Shown piece after piece: positions 48,801-59,250 of a DNA stretch of 64,000 nucleotides. The notes below the pieces were generated by a model. The model saw only the letters and a list, made by a program, of their open reading frames with translations. It was not told the DNA's origin and did not search any database. The stretch lies in NCBI GenBank assembly GCA_023823795.1, contig CP085710.1, positions 2,072,001 to 2,136,000 of the forward strand. The letters are read 5' to 3'. Every line of letters starts with the position of its first letter. The stretch's first letter is position 1. Origin of the DNA: Bacillus sp. F19 (GTDB lineage: Bacteria > Bacillota > Bacilli > Bacillales > Bacillaceae). Made by a program: the position numbers and the translations under genes.

Positions 48801-50981
48801 ATGACGAAAATGAGAGTTTACGAATATGCAAAAAAACAAAACATATCAAGCAAGGATGTTATAACAGCCTTGCAGAGTATGAATGTTGAAGTCAGCAACC
48901 ATATGTCAACAATTGATGATCATGTAATCGTCAAACTGGACGGAAAATACAAGGCAGATAAGAAAGAAACAACTAAATCCATTTCTGTCAAACAAAGGGA
49001 AGATCACAAAACGCCTATGCAAAAACAAGAGAATACTAACAACACAAAACCGGCTAATCCAACTAAACCAGCAGCAAAAGGCGGCAGCAAGCCGTTTAAT
49101 CAGCAGGGAAAATCAAACAATAACCGAAATAACAATAACAAGAAAAATTTCGGGAATAAGAAAAACAACAGCAGCAACAATCAGCGCAGACCGCAAGGCG
49201 GAGCGCCTGTACAGCCTAAAAAAGAAATGCCAAGCAAAATTACATTTACAGGCAGCCTTACAGTAGGAGAATTAGCAGGCAAGCTTCATAAAGAGCCTTC
49301 TGAAATCATTAAAAAGTTATTCATGCTTGGCGTAATGGCAACAATCAATCAGGATCTTGATAAAGATTCAATCGAATTAATTGCCGGCGAGTATGGTGTA
49401 GAAGTTGAAGAAGTGATTGTTTTTGATGTAACAGAATTTGAAGGCTATGCAACAGAGGATCAAGAAGATCAGCTTCAAATCCGTCCGCCGGTTGTTACGA
49501 TCATGGGGCACGTTGACCATGGTAAAACAACTCTGCTCGACTCGATTCGAAATACAAAAGTTACAGCAGGCGAAGCTGGCGGTATCACTCAGCATATCGG
49601 TGCGTATCAGGTTGTTGTAAACAACAAAAAAATTACCTTCCTTGATACTCCGGGACATGCTGCATTTACAACAATGCGTGCCCGCGGTGCTCAAGTAACA
49701 GATATTACAATCCTGGTTGTAGCAGCAGATGATGGCGTTATGCCTCAAACAGTGGAAGCTATCAGCCATGCAAAAGCGGCTGAAGTTCCAATCATTGTTG
49801 CTGTAAACAAAATGGATAAAGAATCAGCAAACCCTGACCGAGTGATGCAGGAGCTGACTGAATACGGTTTAGTATCTGAAGCATGGGGCGGGGACACGAT
49901 TTTTGTTCCGCTTTCAGCTTTATCGGGTGATGGAATTGAAGAATTGCTTGAAATGATCCTGCTTGTAAGTGAAGTAGAAGAATGGAAAGCAAATCCTAAC
50001 CGGGCAGCGACAGGAACTGTTATTGAAGCGCAGCTTGATAAAGGCCGCGGTTCAGTAGCTACACTTCTTGTACAAAATGGAACACTTCGTGTTGGCGACT
50101 CAATCGTAGTAGGAAATACATTCGGACGTGTACGTGCAATGGTGAATGATCTTGGCCGCCGTGTGAAAGAAGTAGGTCCTTCTACTCCTGTTGAGATCAC
50201 TGGCCTGAATGATGTGCCGCTTGCAGGAGATCAATTCATGGTCTTCACTGATGAGAAAAAAGCACGTCAGGTTGGAGAAGCGCGTGCAAGCAAGCAGATT
50301 GATGAACAGCGTAAAGAAGGCGCGAAACTAAGCCTTGATGACCTGTTTGAACAAATTAAACAGGGCGATATCAAAGATATCAACCTTATCGTAAAAGCGG
50401 ATGTTCAAGGATCTGCTGAAGCTTTGGCTGCATCTCTTCAAAAAATTGATGTAGAAGGCGTTAAAGTTAAAATCATCCTGACAGGTGTTGGGGCAATTAC
50501 AGAATCTGACATTATTTTAGCGTCTGCTTCAAATGCAATTGTTATCGGATTTAACGTTCGCCCTGATGGGAATGCTAAGAGAACAGCTGATGCAGAAAAA
50601 GTAGACATTCGTCTGCACCGTATCATCTACAAAGTAATTGAAGAAATTGAAGCGGCAATGAAGGGAATGCTTGACCCTGAATTTGAAGAAAAAGTCATTG
50701 GTCAAGTTGAAGTCCGTCAAACAATTAAAGTATCTAAGATCGGTACAATTGCCGGTTCATATGTGACTGACGGCAAAATCACCCGCGACAGCAGTATCCG
50801 CGTAATTCGTGACGGAGTAGTTGTATTTGAAGGTGAAGTAGACGTTCTGAAACGTTTTAAAGATGATGTAAAAGAAGTTGCGCAAAACTATGAGTGCGGG
50901 ATTACAATTAAAAACTTCAATGATATTAAAGAAGGAGATATCATCGAAGCATACGTTATGCAGGAAATTGAGCGCAAGTGA
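48801..50981 (+). CDS. infB: Translation initiation factor IF-2
   Basis: GTPase that places initiator tRNA on the 30S subunit. The 726 residues have an N-terminal helix-turn-helix ([20 protein letters not shown]), an Asn/Lys-rich linker (about 60-140), and the G domain with GHVDHGKT at 236-243, DTPGHAAF and NKMD. The C-terminal beta-barrel domains that contact fMet-tRNA follow. GGGGGTGACC precedes the ATG. Confidence 0.98.
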   Translation: MTKMRVYEYAKKQNISSKDVITALQSMNVEVSNHMSTIDDHVIVKLDGKYKADKKETTKSISVKQREDHKTPMQKQENTNNTKPANPTKPAAKGGSKPFNQQGKSNNNRNNNNKKNFGNKKNNSSNNQRRPQGGAPVQPKKEMPSKITFTGSLTVGELAGKLHKEPSEIIKKLFMLGVMATINQDLDKDSIELIAGEYGVEVEEVIVFDVTEFEGYATEDQEDQLQIRPPVVTIMGHVDHGKTTLLDSIRNTKVTAGEAGGITQHIGAYQVVVNNKKITFLDTPGHAAFTTMRARGAQVTDITILVVAADDGVMPQTVEAISHAKAAEVPIIVAVNKMDKESANPDRVMQELTEYGLVSEAWGGDTIFVPLSALSGDGIEELLEMILLVSEVEEWKANPNRAATGTVIEAQLDKGRGSVATLLVQNGTLRVGDSIVVGNTFGRVRAMVNDLGRRVKEVGPSTPVEITGLNDVPLAGDQFMVFTDEKKARQVGEARASKQIDEQRKEGAKLSLDDLFEQIKQGDIKDINLIVKADVQGSAEALAASLQKIDVEGVKVKIILTGVGAITESDIILASASNAIVIGFNVRPDGNAKRTADAEKVDIRLHRIIYKVIEEIEAAMKGMLDPEFEEKVIGQVEVRQTIKVSKIGTIAGSYVTDGKITRDSSIRVIRDGVVVFEGEVDVLKRFKDDVKEVAQNYECGITIKNFNDIKEGDIIEAYVMQEIERK

Positions 50982-51256
50982 TTGGATATGCAGAGTGTGA
51001 GTGCATCATTTATGATGCACAATCATTGAAGGACAAACGGGCTGTTTTACAGCGCATTTTGATGAGACTGAAGCAGAGGCACAATGTCTCTGTTTCAGAA
51101 ATTGATTTTCAGGATACCTGGCAGAGAACCAAGATTGGCATCGTCGCCATCACATCAAATAAAGTTCAAACGGAAAAGGAATTGAACAAAGCGCTTGCTA
51201 TGATTGATTCTTTTCCTGAAATTGAACGCACTGTAACCTCGTTTGATTGGCTTTAA
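50978..51256 (+). CDS. ylxP: YlxP, DUF503 family protein
   Basis: A 92-residue conserved protein of unknown function between infB and rbfA in many Firmicutes. The GTG start overlaps the infB stop (GTGA), suggesting translational coupling. The family pattern is visible: [40 protein letters not shown] and the final TSFDWL. Its operon partners suggest a link to ribosome assembly or initiation, but no direct function is evident. Confidence 0.92.
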   Translation: MIGYAECECIIYDAQSLKDKRAVLQRILMRLKQRHNVSVSEIDFQDTWQRTKIGIVAITSNKVQTEKELNKALAMIDSFPEIERTVTSFDWL

Positions 51257-51271
51257 CAGTGAGGTGATAGC

Positions 51272-51628
51272 ATGAGTTTACGAGCGAACAGAGTCGGCGA
51301 ACAAATGAAAAAGGAATTAGGCGAAATTATCAGCCGGAAAATTAAAGATCCCCGCATCGGATTTGTTACGGTGACAGATGTAAGAGTTTCCGGAGATCTG
51401 CAAATAGCAAAAGTCTACATTTCAGTTCTTGGAGATGAAGAAAAGAGAGAAAACACTTTAAAAGGCCTTGCAAAAGCAAAAGGCTTTATCCGTTCTGAAA
51501 TCGGACAGCGCATAAGGCTGAGAAAAACACCTGAAATCCTTTTTGAATTTGATGAATCCGTTGATTATGGAAATCGGATCGAAACACTGATCCACGAAAT
51601 TAATCAAGAAAACAAGCAGGAAGATTAA
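51272..51628 (+). CDS. rbfA: Ribosome-binding factor A
   Basis: A 30S maturation factor with a KH-like fold. The 118 residues include [20 protein letters not shown] near the start, [20 protein letters not shown], and [29 protein letters not shown] precedes the ATG. A hairpin follows it before truB. Confidence 0.97.
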   Translation: MSLRANRVGEQMKKELGEIISRKIKDPRIGFVTVTDVRVSGDLQIAKVYISVLGDEEKRENTLKGLAKAKGFIRSEIGQRIRLRKTPEILFEFDESVDYGNRIETLIHEINQENKQED

Positions 51629-51634
51629 AGGAGA

Positions 51635-51658
51635 GGATAGACATCAGTCTATCCTTTT
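51635..51658 (+). terminator. Hairpin/terminator between rbfA and truB
   Basis: A perfect 8-bp stem (GGATAGAC / GTCTATCC) with loop ATCA, followed by TTTT. The short T-run suggests partial termination. Confidence 0.75.
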
Positions 51659-51700
51659 CGTTTATGTATTCTTTCATATGCAGAAGGGCGGAAAGCGAGC

Positions 51701-52615
51701 ATGGAAGGTGTTTTGTTAATTAATAAGCCTGCCGGAATGACCTCACATGATTGTGTGGCAAAAATGAGAAGAATCGCTAAGACAAAAAAAGTCGGACATA
51801 CCGGAACCCTCGATCCAGATGTCACAGGAGTACTTCCTGTCTGCCTGGGACGTGCAACTAAGATTGTTGAATATTTAACTGCAGCATCGAAAACATATGA
51901 AGCAGAAGTTACTTTAGGCTTCTCAACAACCACAGAGGATGCCTCGGGCGCTGTTGTTGAAAAGAAGAAAGTGGATACTATTATCACTAAGAAAGATGCA
52001 GAAGAAGCACTGCAAGCTCTGACAGGTGAAATCGATCAGGTTCCTCCAATGTATTCGGCAGTGAAAATAGGCGGTAAAAAACTGTATGAATACGCCAGAG
52101 CAGGACAGACAATTGAGAGGCCAAAAAGAAAAATCACGATTCATGAGATGACAATCTTATCTGACATAGAAACTAAAGGGGACACGGTTTCTTTTCGTTT
52201 TAAAGTTCAATGTTCCAAAGGTACATATGTAAGAACCCTTGCTGTGATGATCGGCGAACAATTGGGATATCCTGCCCATATGTCACATTTGATCAGAACA
52301 GCATCAGGTCCGTTTTTAATTGATCAATGCCACACCTTTGAAGAAATCGAAAAAATGGCAGATGAAAGCAGACTGCAGGATATTCTCATCCCGATCAGCA
52401 CAGCTTTAAATCATTTGCCCAAATTGTCCATAAATGATACATTAGCAAAGAAAGTGAAAAATGGTGCTGTGCTTGAGGTTCCAGCTGGTTTTGAACATGA
52501 TGCGGCTGAAGATTCGATTGCCGTATATGACGAACAGGGAACTTGCCTCGCGATTTATAAGCAGCATCCTGAAAAACCTCACTTCCTTAAACCTTCCAAA
52601 GTCCTTGTCATCTGA
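51701..52615 (+). CDS. truB: tRNA pseudouridine-55 synthase TruB
   Basis: Makes pseudouridine 55 in the tRNA T-loop. The 304 residues have the catalytic Asp38 in GHTGTLDPDVTG, the tyrosine-bearing PPMYSAVKIGGKKLYEYAR and the CSKGTYVRTLA motif. A C-terminal PUA-like domain follows (about 240-304). The ATG at 51701 has GGAAAGCG nearby as a weak ribosome-binding site. Confidence 0.96.
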   Translation: MEGVLLINKPAGMTSHDCVAKMRRIAKTKKVGHTGTLDPDVTGVLPVCLGRATKIVEYLTAASKTYEAEVTLGFSTTTEDASGAVVEKKKVDTIITKKDAEEALQALTGEIDQVPPMYSAVKIGGKKLYEYARAGQTIERPKRKITIHEMTILSDIETKGDTVSFRFKVQCSKGTYVRTLAVMIGEQLGYPAHMSHLIRTASGPFLIDQCHTFEEIEKMADESRLQDILIPISTALNHLPKLSINDTLAKKVKNGAVLEVPAGFEHDAAEDSIAVYDEQGTCLAIYKQHPEKPHFLKPSKVLVI

Positions 52616-52655
52616 CCTGAAGGAAGAAAGCTGATACAGAAAAGGTGAAACACGA

Positions 52656-53606
52656 GTGAAAACGATCAAACTAACGCATCCGCACTCTTTAAAAGACATA
52701 GAAATGCCCCGGCTGGCAATGGCGCTTGGCTATTTTGACGGCGTTCATCGTGGGCATCAGGAAGTGATATTGACAGCTAAAAAAACAGCAGAAGAAAAAG
52801 GATTAAAAAGTGCAGTTATGACGTTTGATCCTCATCCTTCGGTGGTTTTAAGAAAAAATATTCAGCATGTTGAGGCAATTACAACACTGCAGGATAAAAT
52901 TGATTTAATTGAAAAGCTTGAAATCGACTATCTTTTTATCATTCAATTTTCCGAAGAGTTTGCAGCACTGCTGCCCCAGGAATTCGTTGACCAATACATT
53001 ATCAGGCTGAATGTAAAGCACGTAATAGCAGGCTTTGATTATTCCTATGGCAGGCTTGGAAAAGGTACGATGGAAACCTTGCCTTTTCATTCAAGAAGCG
53101 CTTTTGATCAAACGACAATCAGCAAGCAGACAGATCATGACCGGAAAATCAGTTCAACTCTGATCAGGGAGGTGCTGAGAAGCGGGGATGTTGAGTATGC
53201 TTCCCGCCTTCTTAACAGGCCGCACAGAGTAAACGGAACAGTGATACATGGAGATAAGCGCGGCAGAACGATTGGCTTTCCAACGGCAAATATAGAGCTT
53301 GACGGGGCATACATAACCCCTCCGACAGGGGTGTACGCGGTCAGATTTCAAATAGACGATGCGGTTTATAACGGGGTATGCAACATTGGCTACAAACCAA
53401 CCTTTTACGATGAAAAAAAAGTAAAACCAAGCATAGAAGTCCATATTTTTGAGTTTAATAAATCTATATATGGAAAGAATGTTTCTATATTCTGGTATAA
53501 ACGGATAAGAAGCGAGCAAAAATTCAGTTCGATTGACAAACTGATCGAGCAAATTGGAAAAGATAAAGCTTCCGCTGAACAATTTTTTCAGGATCTGCAA
53601 GATTAA
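52656..53606 (+). CDS. ribF: Bifunctional riboflavin kinase / FMN adenylyltransferase
   Basis: Makes FMN and FAD from riboflavin (called ribC in B. subtilis). The GTG start follows AAAGGTG. The N-terminal nucleotidyltransferase domain has GYFDGVHRGHQEV and later SSTLIREVLRSGDVEYASRL. The C-terminal kinase domain has GDKRGRTIGFPTANIEL and GVCNIGYKPTF. The 316 residues are full length. Confidence 0.96.
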   Translation: MKTIKLTHPHSLKDIEMPRLAMALGYFDGVHRGHQEVILTAKKTAEEKGLKSAVMTFDPHPSVVLRKNIQHVEAITTLQDKIDLIEKLEIDYLFIIQFSEEFAALLPQEFVDQYIIRLNVKHVIAGFDYSYGRLGKGTMETLPFHSRSAFDQTTISKQTDHDRKISSTLIREVLRSGDVEYASRLLNRPHRVNGTVIHGDKRGRTIGFPTANIELDGAYITPPTGVYAVRFQIDDAVYNGVCNIGYKPTFYDEKKVKPSIEVHIFEFNKSIYGKNVSIFWYKRIRSEQKFSSIDKLIEQIGKDKASAEQFFQDLQD

Positions 53607-53609
53607 CAC

Positions 53610-53638
53610 TTGCCTTATGTCCGGAAAAATAGTATTCT
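53610..53638 (+). promoter_or_regulatory. Possible promoter of rpsO
   Basis: TTGCCT (53610-53615), 17 bases and TATTCT (53633-53638) give four matches in each hexamer. The following 90 bases form the rpsO leader. Confidence 0.35.
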
Positions 53639-53730
53639 AATAAATGTAACTTTTATAACCATTGCTTGGCAGAACGATTCACCAACGTTTGCTCGGTAAT
53701 TGGGGTTTTTAAATGAAGGAGGTGAATAGG

Positions 53731-54000
53731 ATGGCAATCACTCAAGAACGTAAGAATGAAATTATCACTGAGTACAGAACGCATGATACGGACACTGGTT
53801 CTCCAGAAGTTCAAATCGCTATCCTAACTGAGGATATTAACAATCTTAATGGACATTTACGTGTTCACAAGAAAGACCACCATTCACGTCGCGGTCTTTT
53901 GAAAATGGTAGGTAAACGCCGTAATCTTTTGACGTACCTGCGCAATAATGACGTAACTCGTTATCGTGACCTAATCAACAAGCTTGGTTTACGCCGATAA
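53731..54000 (+). CDS. rpsO: 30S ribosomal protein S15
   Basis: A primary 16S rRNA-binding protein of the small subunit. From the ATG at 53731 it has 89 residues, the standard length, with [20 protein letters not shown] and [29 protein letters not shown] at 53717-53725 precedes the start; the upstream in-frame codons overlap that site. Confidence 0.98.
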   Translation: MAITQERKNEIITEYRTHDTDTGSPEVQIAILTEDINNLNGHLRVHKKDHHSRRGLLKMVGKRRNLLTYLRNNDVTRYRDLINKLGLRR

Positions 54001-54006
54001 TCTTTG

Positions 54007-54032
54007 AAAAGCGGGAGAATTCCCGCTTTTTT
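54007..54032 (+). terminator. Terminator after rpsO
   Basis: GCGGGA (54011-54016) and TCCCGC (54021-54026) form a stem, extended by flanking A/T pairs, with loop GAAT and six T residues. Confidence 0.88.
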
Positions 54033-54055
54033 AGTGTATTAAAATAAGAAAAGCA

Positions 54056-54126
54056 AAAGCGCCTTGGACAGATCCGTTCTTACCTGAGAATCTAGGGCTG
54101 CAGCCAGACACGAAAGCGGATGAAAT
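54056..54126 (+). ncRNA. Candidate structured RNA between rpsO and pnp
   Basis: ATCCG (54072-54076) could pair with CGGAT (54117-54121), enclosing TTCTTACCTGAGAA (54077-54090) and the palindrome GGCTGCAGCC (54096-54105). This is a three-way-junction-like arrangement in a GC-richer island within AT-rich DNA. No family is recognised. It could be a pnp leader or a short RNA; the pairing is by eye only. Confidence 0.3.
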
Positions 54127-54190
54127 TTAAATATTCTTATCCTTTAAAAAATAAGATTTACACGCGATCTATTTACATACCGGAATAACA

Positions 54191-54220
54191 TTGATATGTT
54201 GAATTTAAATGGTTCATAAT
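54191..54220 (+). promoter_or_regulatory. Candidate sigma-A promoter of pnp
   Basis: TTGATA (54191-54196), 18 bases and CATAAT (54215-54220) lie about 50 bases before the pnp ATG. Confidence 0.45.
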
Positions 54221-54271
54221 AATACATAAATGTATGTTGTGACTTATATGACGAGAGGAGTTCATTCTTAT

Positions 54272-56389
54272 ATGGGACAAGAAAAACAAGTGTTCTCCAT
54301 TGATTGGGCTGGAAGAGAATTGACCGTTGAAGTTGGCCAGCTGGCAAAACAGGCAAACGGCGCGGCACTGATCCGCTATGGAGACACAGCTGTATTAAGT
54401 ACAGCAACAGCATCAAAAGAACCGAAAACAGTTGATTTTTTCCCGTTAACTGTCAATTATGAAGAACGCCTTTATGCAGTTGGTAAAATTCCTGGAGGCT
54501 TTATTAAACGCGAAGGCCGCCCAAGTGAAAAAGCAATCCTTGCAAGCCGTCTGATTGACCGTCCATTGCGTCCATTGTTTGCTGATGGTTTCCGAAATGA
54601 AGTACAGGTTGTCAGCATTGTAATGAGTGTCGATCAGGACTGTTCATCTGAAATGGCGGCAATGTTCGGTTCATCCCTTGCTTTAACTGTATCTGACATT
54701 CCATTTGAAGGTCCGATTGCAGGTGTAGTTGTCGGCCGTGCTGATGATAAATTTGTCATCAATCCGACAGTTGAACAAATGGATAAAAGTGATATCAATT
54801 TAATTGTTGCAGGCACAAAAGATGCTATTAACATGGTAGAAGCAGGAGCAAATGAAGTTCCTGAAGAAACAATGCTTGAAGCGATCATGTTCGGTCATAA
54901 TGAAATCAAACGTCTGATTGCATTCCAAGAAGAGATTGCAGCTCAAGTCGGGAAAGCAAAATCAGAAGTGAAACTATATGTTCTTGATGCGGATCTTGAG
55001 ACAAGCATTCGTGAAATGGCTGAAAAAGACTTGCTGTCAGCGATTCAAGTGCAGGAAAAACATGCACGCGAAGAAGCAATAAATGAAGTAAAGAAAACAG
55101 TAGTTGCCCATTTTGAAGAGCAGGAAGCAGAAGCTGACACTCTTAAACAAGTGAAAGAAATCCTCTCTAAATTAGTCAAACAAGAAGTCCGCCGTCTGAT
55201 CACTGAAGATAAGATCCGCCCGGATGGCCGTAAAATTGATGAGATCCGTCCTCTTTCTTCAGAAGTCGGCTTGTTATCCCGCACACATGGTTCAGGTCTG
55301 TTCACACGCGGGCAAACTCAGGCTCTCAGCATTTGTACGCTTGGAGCACTGGGAGATGTCCAGATTCTTGATGGTCTCGGCATTGAAGAAACAAAACGCT
55401 TTATGCATCATTACAATTTCCCGCTGTTCAGCGTAGGGGAAACTGGATTTATGCGTGGACCTGGACGCCGTGAAATCGGCCATGGAGCGCTCGGCGAAAG
55501 AGCTCTTGAGCCTGTTATTCCTTCAGAAAAGGATTTTCCGTACACAGTCCGTCTTGTATCAGAAGTTCTTGAATCAAACGGTTCAACATCACAAGCAAGT
55601 ATTTGCGCAAGCACACTTGCCATGATGGATGCTGGTGTTCCGCTTAAAGCTCCTGTAGCAGGAATTGCAATGGGACTTGTGAAGTCAGGAGAGCATTACT
55701 CAGTGCTGACTGATATTCAGGGAATGGAAGATCACCTGGGAGATATGGACTTTAAAGTTGCAGGTACAGCTAAAGGCGTAACTGCCCTTCAAATGGATAT
55801 TAAAATTGAAGGATTATCCCGTGAAATTTTAGAAGAAGCTCTTCTGCAGGCTAAAAAAGGACGCATGGAAATCCTTGATTCAATGCTTGCAACAATTAAA
55901 GAGCCTCGTACAGAGCTTTCTCAGTATGCTCCTAAAATCTTAATGATGGCGATTAATCCTGATAAAATCCGTGATGTTATTGGACCAAGCGGTAAACAAA
56001 TCAATAAAATCATCGAAGAAACTGGCGTTAAAATTGACATTGAACAAGACGGAACGGTCTTTATTGCATCAACGAATGAGGAAATGAATCAAAAAGCGAA
56101 GCAAATTATTGAAGACATTGTCCGCGAAGTTGTTGTTGGACAAATGTATTTAGGAAAAGTGAAGCGCGTTGAAAAGTTCGGTGCTTTCGTTGAAATATTC
56201 AATGGCAAAGACGGTTTAGTACACATTTCTGAACTCGCAGAAGAGCGCGTTGGAAAAGTTGAGGATGTTGTTAAAATCGGTGATGAGTTGCTTGTGAAGG
56301 TAACTGAAATTGATAAACAAGGTCGCGTCAATCTTTCTAGAAAAGCAGTTCTTCGTGACGAGAAAGAAAAAGAAAAGCAAAATTCTTAA
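54272..56389 (+). CDS. pnp: Polyribonucleotide nucleotidyltransferase (PNPase)
   Basis: A phosphorolytic 3'-5' exoribonuclease in mRNA turnover and competence. The ATG at 54272 gives 705 residues, the B. subtilis length, with GAGAGGAG upstream. Two RNase PH domains are visible, the first with [11 protein letters not shown] and the second with [18 protein letters not shown]-terminal KH domain ([20 protein letters not shown]) and an S1 domain (about 620-690) follow. Confidence 0.98.
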   Translation: MGQEKQVFSIDWAGRELTVEVGQLAKQANGAALIRYGDTAVLSTATASKEPKTVDFFPLTVNYEERLYAVGKIPGGFIKREGRPSEKAILASRLIDRPLRPLFADGFRNEVQVVSIVMSVDQDCSSEMAAMFGSSLALTVSDIPFEGPIAGVVVGRADDKFVINPTVEQMDKSDINLIVAGTKDAINMVEAGANEVPEETMLEAIMFGHNEIKRLIAFQEEIAAQVGKAKSEVKLYVLDADLETSIREMAEKDLLSAIQVQEKHAREEAINEVKKTVVAHFEEQEAEADTLKQVKEILSKLVKQEVRRLITEDKIRPDGRKIDEIRPLSSEVGLLSRTHGSGLFTRGQTQALSICTLGALGDVQILDGLGIEETKRFMHHYNFPLFSVGETGFMRGPGRREIGHGALGERALEPVIPSEKDFPYTVRLVSEVLESNGSTSQASICASTLAMMDAGVPLKAPVAGIAMGLVKSGEHYSVLTDIQGMEDHLGDMDFKVAGTAKGVTALQMDIKIEGLSREILEEALLQAKKGRMEILDSMLATIKEPRTELSQYAPKILMMAINPDKIRDVIGPSGKQINKIIEETGVKIDIEQDGTVFIASTNEEMNQKAKQIIEDIVREVVVGQMYLGKVKRVEKFGAFVEIFNGKDGLVHISELAEERVGKVEDVVKIGDELLVKVTEIDKQGRVNLSRKAVLRDEKEKEKQNS

Positions 56390-56394
56390 AGTGT

Positions 56395-56427
56395 AGAAGC
56401 CAGAGAAGCTAGGTCTGGCTTCTTTTT
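56395..56427 (+). terminator. Terminator after pnp
   Basis: A 10-bp stem (AGAAGCCAGA / TCTGGCTTCT) with a 9-base loop is followed by a T-run. Confidence 0.9.
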
Positions 56428-56515
56428 GCTTTTTTCTCCTCTCTTTGCACCTATTGCACATGTTCTACCTTGTCCCCTTCGTACATATTTTCTAGTAAAA
56501 AGGGGGAAGACAAAC

Positions 56516-57475
56516 ATGAAGAGGTTTCACTATTTAAGCATCGCGCTCATATTGATCATATCTGCTGCTGTCATTCAGAATCCATTTACATCAGCCTATG
56601 TGTCTACAGTGAAAGTTGCAGAAGTTTCAGCTGTAAAGCAGCCCGATGAACTCTACCAGACAATCGCTGCAAAGGTGAAGGATTATGAAAAACCGGCACA
56701 GGATGCTCAAATACATACGGTCTGGAAAGCGACTCCTGGCTACAACGGCATAACCATTGATATTGATGAGTCGTATAAAAAGATGAAGAAAATTGGGGAT
56801 TTTGATGAAAAGCAGCTTGTCTTTAAGCAGATAAAACCAAAAGTGCACTTATCCGACCTGCCTTCAGCCCCGATTTACAGGGGGCACCCTGATAAAACGA
56901 TGGTTTCCTTTCTCATTAATGTTGCCTGGGGCAATGAATATCTTCCATCTATGCTTGACGTGCTTGATAAGCATGGAGTAAAAGCTACCTTTTTCTTAGA
57001 AGGAAGATGGGCAAAAGAAAATCCTGTACTTGTTAAAACAATAAAAGAGGCCGGTCATGAAATTGGGAATCATTCCTATTCCCATCCTGATATGGCAAGG
57101 ATCACAACAGATCAAATCCGTAAACAGATTGGTTCAACAAATGACGTCATCAAAGAGATTACAGGTGCCGCTCCAGTCTGGTTCGCACCTCCAAGCGGAA
57201 GCTACAGGCAGGACGTGATTACCGTAGCAGATGAATTTAAGATGGAAACAGTGCTCTGGTCTGTTGATACAATTGACTGGCAAAAGCCTGAGCCCGGCGT
57301 TTTAGTTGAACGTGTTCTTAAAAAGGTTCATAATGGTGCTATGATTCTCATGCATCCCACTGATTCCACGTCGAGAAGTTTAGAAACATTGATTCAGTCA
57401 ATTAAACAGAAGGGATATTCTTTCGGTTCTGTATCAATGCTCTTGGATGAAGAACGGCTGCCGGCATCAAACTAA
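56516..57475 (+). CDS. ylxY: YlxY, polysaccharide deacetylase family protein
   Basis: A secreted or membrane-anchored NodB-type deacetylase of 319 residues. The ATG at 56516 follows AGGGGGAAG and starts a signal-like hydrophobic segment (about 7-24). The NodB domain begins near residue 120. MVSFLINVAWGNEYLPSML contains Asn and Ala-Trp where active enzymes usually have the Thr-Phe-Asp-Asp metal-binding pair. HEIGNHSYSHPD retains its histidines. Catalysis may thus be impaired, as has been suggested for YlxY-type proteins; the substrate is unknown. It lies between pnp and mlpA as in B. subtilis. Confidence 0.88.
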   Translation: MKRFHYLSIALILIISAAVIQNPFTSAYVSTVKVAEVSAVKQPDELYQTIAAKVKDYEKPAQDAQIHTVWKATPGYNGITIDIDESYKKMKKIGDFDEKQLVFKQIKPKVHLSDLPSAPIYRGHPDKTMVSFLINVAWGNEYLPSMLDVLDKHGVKATFFLEGRWAKENPVLVKTIKEAGHEIGNHSYSHPDMARITTDQIRKQIGSTNDVIKEITGAAPVWFAPPSGSYRQDVITVADEFKMETVLWSVDTIDWQKPEPGVLVERVLKKVHNGAMILMHPTDSTSRSLETLIQSIKQKGYSFGSVSMLLDEERLPASN

Positions 57476-57528
57476 CATATTTCACATATACATCAGATCC
57501 TTGGAGCTTACAGATAGGAGGAACAAGA

Positions 57529-58770
57529 TTGATTAAAAAGTATACATGCCAAAATGGTGTAAGAATAGTGCTCGAAAATATCCCTCATGTTAGATCGGTT
57601 GCAATTGGGGTATGGATTGGAACGGGCTCAAGAAATGAAAATGAAAAAAACAATGGGATTTCGCACTTTTTAGAGCATATGTTTTTCAAAGGAACTAAAA
57701 CAAGATCAGCACGTGAAATAGCTGAATCTTTTGACAGCATCGGCGGGCAAGTAAACGCTTTTACTTCAAAAGAATATACGTGCTATTATGCGAAAGTGCT
57801 TGATGAACATTCAGATTATGCGCTCGAAGTCCTTGCAGATATGTTCTTCAACTCAACGTTTGATGATATTGAACTGAAAAAAGAAAAAAACGTTGTATAT
57901 GAAGAAATTAAAATGTATGAAGATACTCCTGACGATATCGTACATGATTTGCTCAGCAAAGCTACATACGGTGAGCATCCGCTTGGGTATCCGATTTTAG
58001 GAACGGAAGAAACGCTTGCAAAATTCGAAAGCGACACATTGCGAGAGTATATGGATCAATATTATACTCCAGAGAATGTCGTGATTTCTGTAGCAGGCAA
58101 TATTTCAGAGAGCTTTATTTCAGAAGTTGAAAAACAATTCGGTTCGTTTGAGACGAGTCAAAAGGGAACTGAAATTGGTGCACCGGCATTCATGAATCAG
58201 AAGCTTGCGCGCAAAAAAGATACAGAGCAGGCTCACCTTTGCATCGGTTTTGACGGACTTCAAGTTGGACATGAAAAAATCTATGATTTAATCGTACTAA
58301 ACAACGTTCTTGGCGGCAGCATGAGCTCAAGACTGTTCCAGGATGTCCGCGAGCAAAAAGGACTTGCCTATTCAGTCTTTTCTTATCACTCCTCATATCA
58401 GGATAATGGCATGCTGACGATTTACGGAGGCACAGGGCGAGCACAGCTTGATGTTCTGTTTGAAACAATCCAGGAAACGCTTGCTACATTGAAAAAAGAA
58501 GGCATAACTTCCAAAGAACTCACAAACAGCATAGAACAAATGAAAGGCAATTTGATGCTCAGCTTAGAAAGCACGAACAGCCGCATGAGCCGAAACGGTA
58601 AGAATGAACTCCTTCTTGGGCGCCATCGCAGCCTGGACGAAATGATCGAAATGATAAATGAAGTAACGGCAGATAATGTCAATGCCCTTGCAAAACAATT
58701 ATTTACTGATGATTACTCCATTGCTCTGATCAGCCCGGACGGTAATCTTCCTTCTGCCTTAAAACAATAA
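57529..58770 (+). CDS. mlpA: M16 family zinc metalloprotease MlpA (YmxG)
   Basis: A processing-peptidase-like enzyme (pitrilysin family). The TTG start with AGGAGGAAC upstream gives 413 residues. The inverted zinc motif is intact: HFLEHMFFKGT (HxxEH), with the distal glutamate in the region EKNVVYEEIKMYEDTPDD. The C-terminal M16 domain includes GGSMSSRLFQDVREQKGLAY. In B. subtilis the gene affects protease and spore gene regulation. Confidence 0.94.
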   Translation: MIKKYTCQNGVRIVLENIPHVRSVAIGVWIGTGSRNENEKNNGISHFLEHMFFKGTKTRSAREIAESFDSIGGQVNAFTSKEYTCYYAKVLDEHSDYALEVLADMFFNSTFDDIELKKEKNVVYEEIKMYEDTPDDIVHDLLSKATYGEHPLGYPILGTEETLAKFESDTLREYMDQYYTPENVVISVAGNISESFISEVEKQFGSFETSQKGTEIGAPAFMNQKLARKKDTEQAHLCIGFDGLQVGHEKIYDLIVLNNVLGGSMSSRLFQDVREQKGLAYSVFSYHSSYQDNGMLTIYGGTGRAQLDVLFETIQETLATLKKEGITSKELTNSIEQMKGNLMLSLESTNSRMSRNGKNELLLGRHRSLDEMIEMINEVTADNVNALAKQLFTDDYSIALISPDGNLPSALKQ

Positions 58771-58778
58771 TCAGTTAA

Positions 58779-58810
58779 GACCTGCAGGCATCTTCCTGCA
58801 GGTCTTTTTT
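58779..58810 (+). terminator. Terminator after mlpA
   Basis: A perfect 10-bp stem (GACCTGCAGG / CCTGCAGGTC) with a 6-base loop and six T residues. Confidence 0.93.
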
Positions 58811-58851
58811 GTGTCCAAATGGATATATATGATAAAAAGGATGGTGATTTC

Positions 58852-59109
58852 ATGAGGCTGAGCGAGCTGAGCGGGAAAGAAATTGTGGATGTGAAAAGAG
58901 CAGAGAGATTAGGAATTTTAGGACAGACGGACCTGGAAATTAATGAGCAGACTGGTCAAATAACTGCACTTGTCATTCCATCAGTAAAATGGTTCGGATT
59001 CAGAAAGCAGGGAAATGAAATCAGAGTGCCCTGGCTTCACATTAAAAAGATCGGCACCGATATGATTATTTTAGACATAGAAGATGATCAAATAAAACTT
59101 TTAGAGTAA
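58852..59109 (+). CDS. ymxH: YmxH, PRC-barrel (YlmC/YmxH family) protein
   Basis: An 85-residue PRC-barrel protein of the sporulation-associated YlmC/YmxH family. MRLSELSGKEIVDVKRAERL begins the domain, followed by VPWLHIKKIGTDMIILDI. The ATG at 58852 follows AAAAGGATGGTG. Its molecular role is unknown. It lies alone between two terminators. Confidence 0.9.
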   Translation: MRLSELSGKEIVDVKRAERLGILGQTDLEINEQTGQITALVIPSVKWFGFRKQGNEIRVPWLHIKKIGTDMIILDIEDDQIKLLE

Positions 59110-59137
59110 AAGCGATTGGACGCCAATCGCTTTTTTT
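59108..59137 (+). terminator. Terminator after ymxH
   Basis: GCGATTGG (59112-59119) and CCAATCGC (59123-59130), extended by A/T pairs, with a 3-base loop and seven T residues. Confidence 0.93.
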
Positions 59138-59250
59138 GATGGATTCAGCTTCAAAGTGCCAGCGAAAAAATTTATTTTCCCTGGGCTGAAGTATAAGCCG
59201 CTGATTTCAATTCAATTTCAGGTCTCACAATTATATGCGTTATAGACTAT

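Noticed and set aside
49090-49200. Asn-rich low-complexity DNA in infB as a repeat or insertion
   Set aside because: It encodes the variable Asn/Lys-rich linker normal for Bacillus IF-2.
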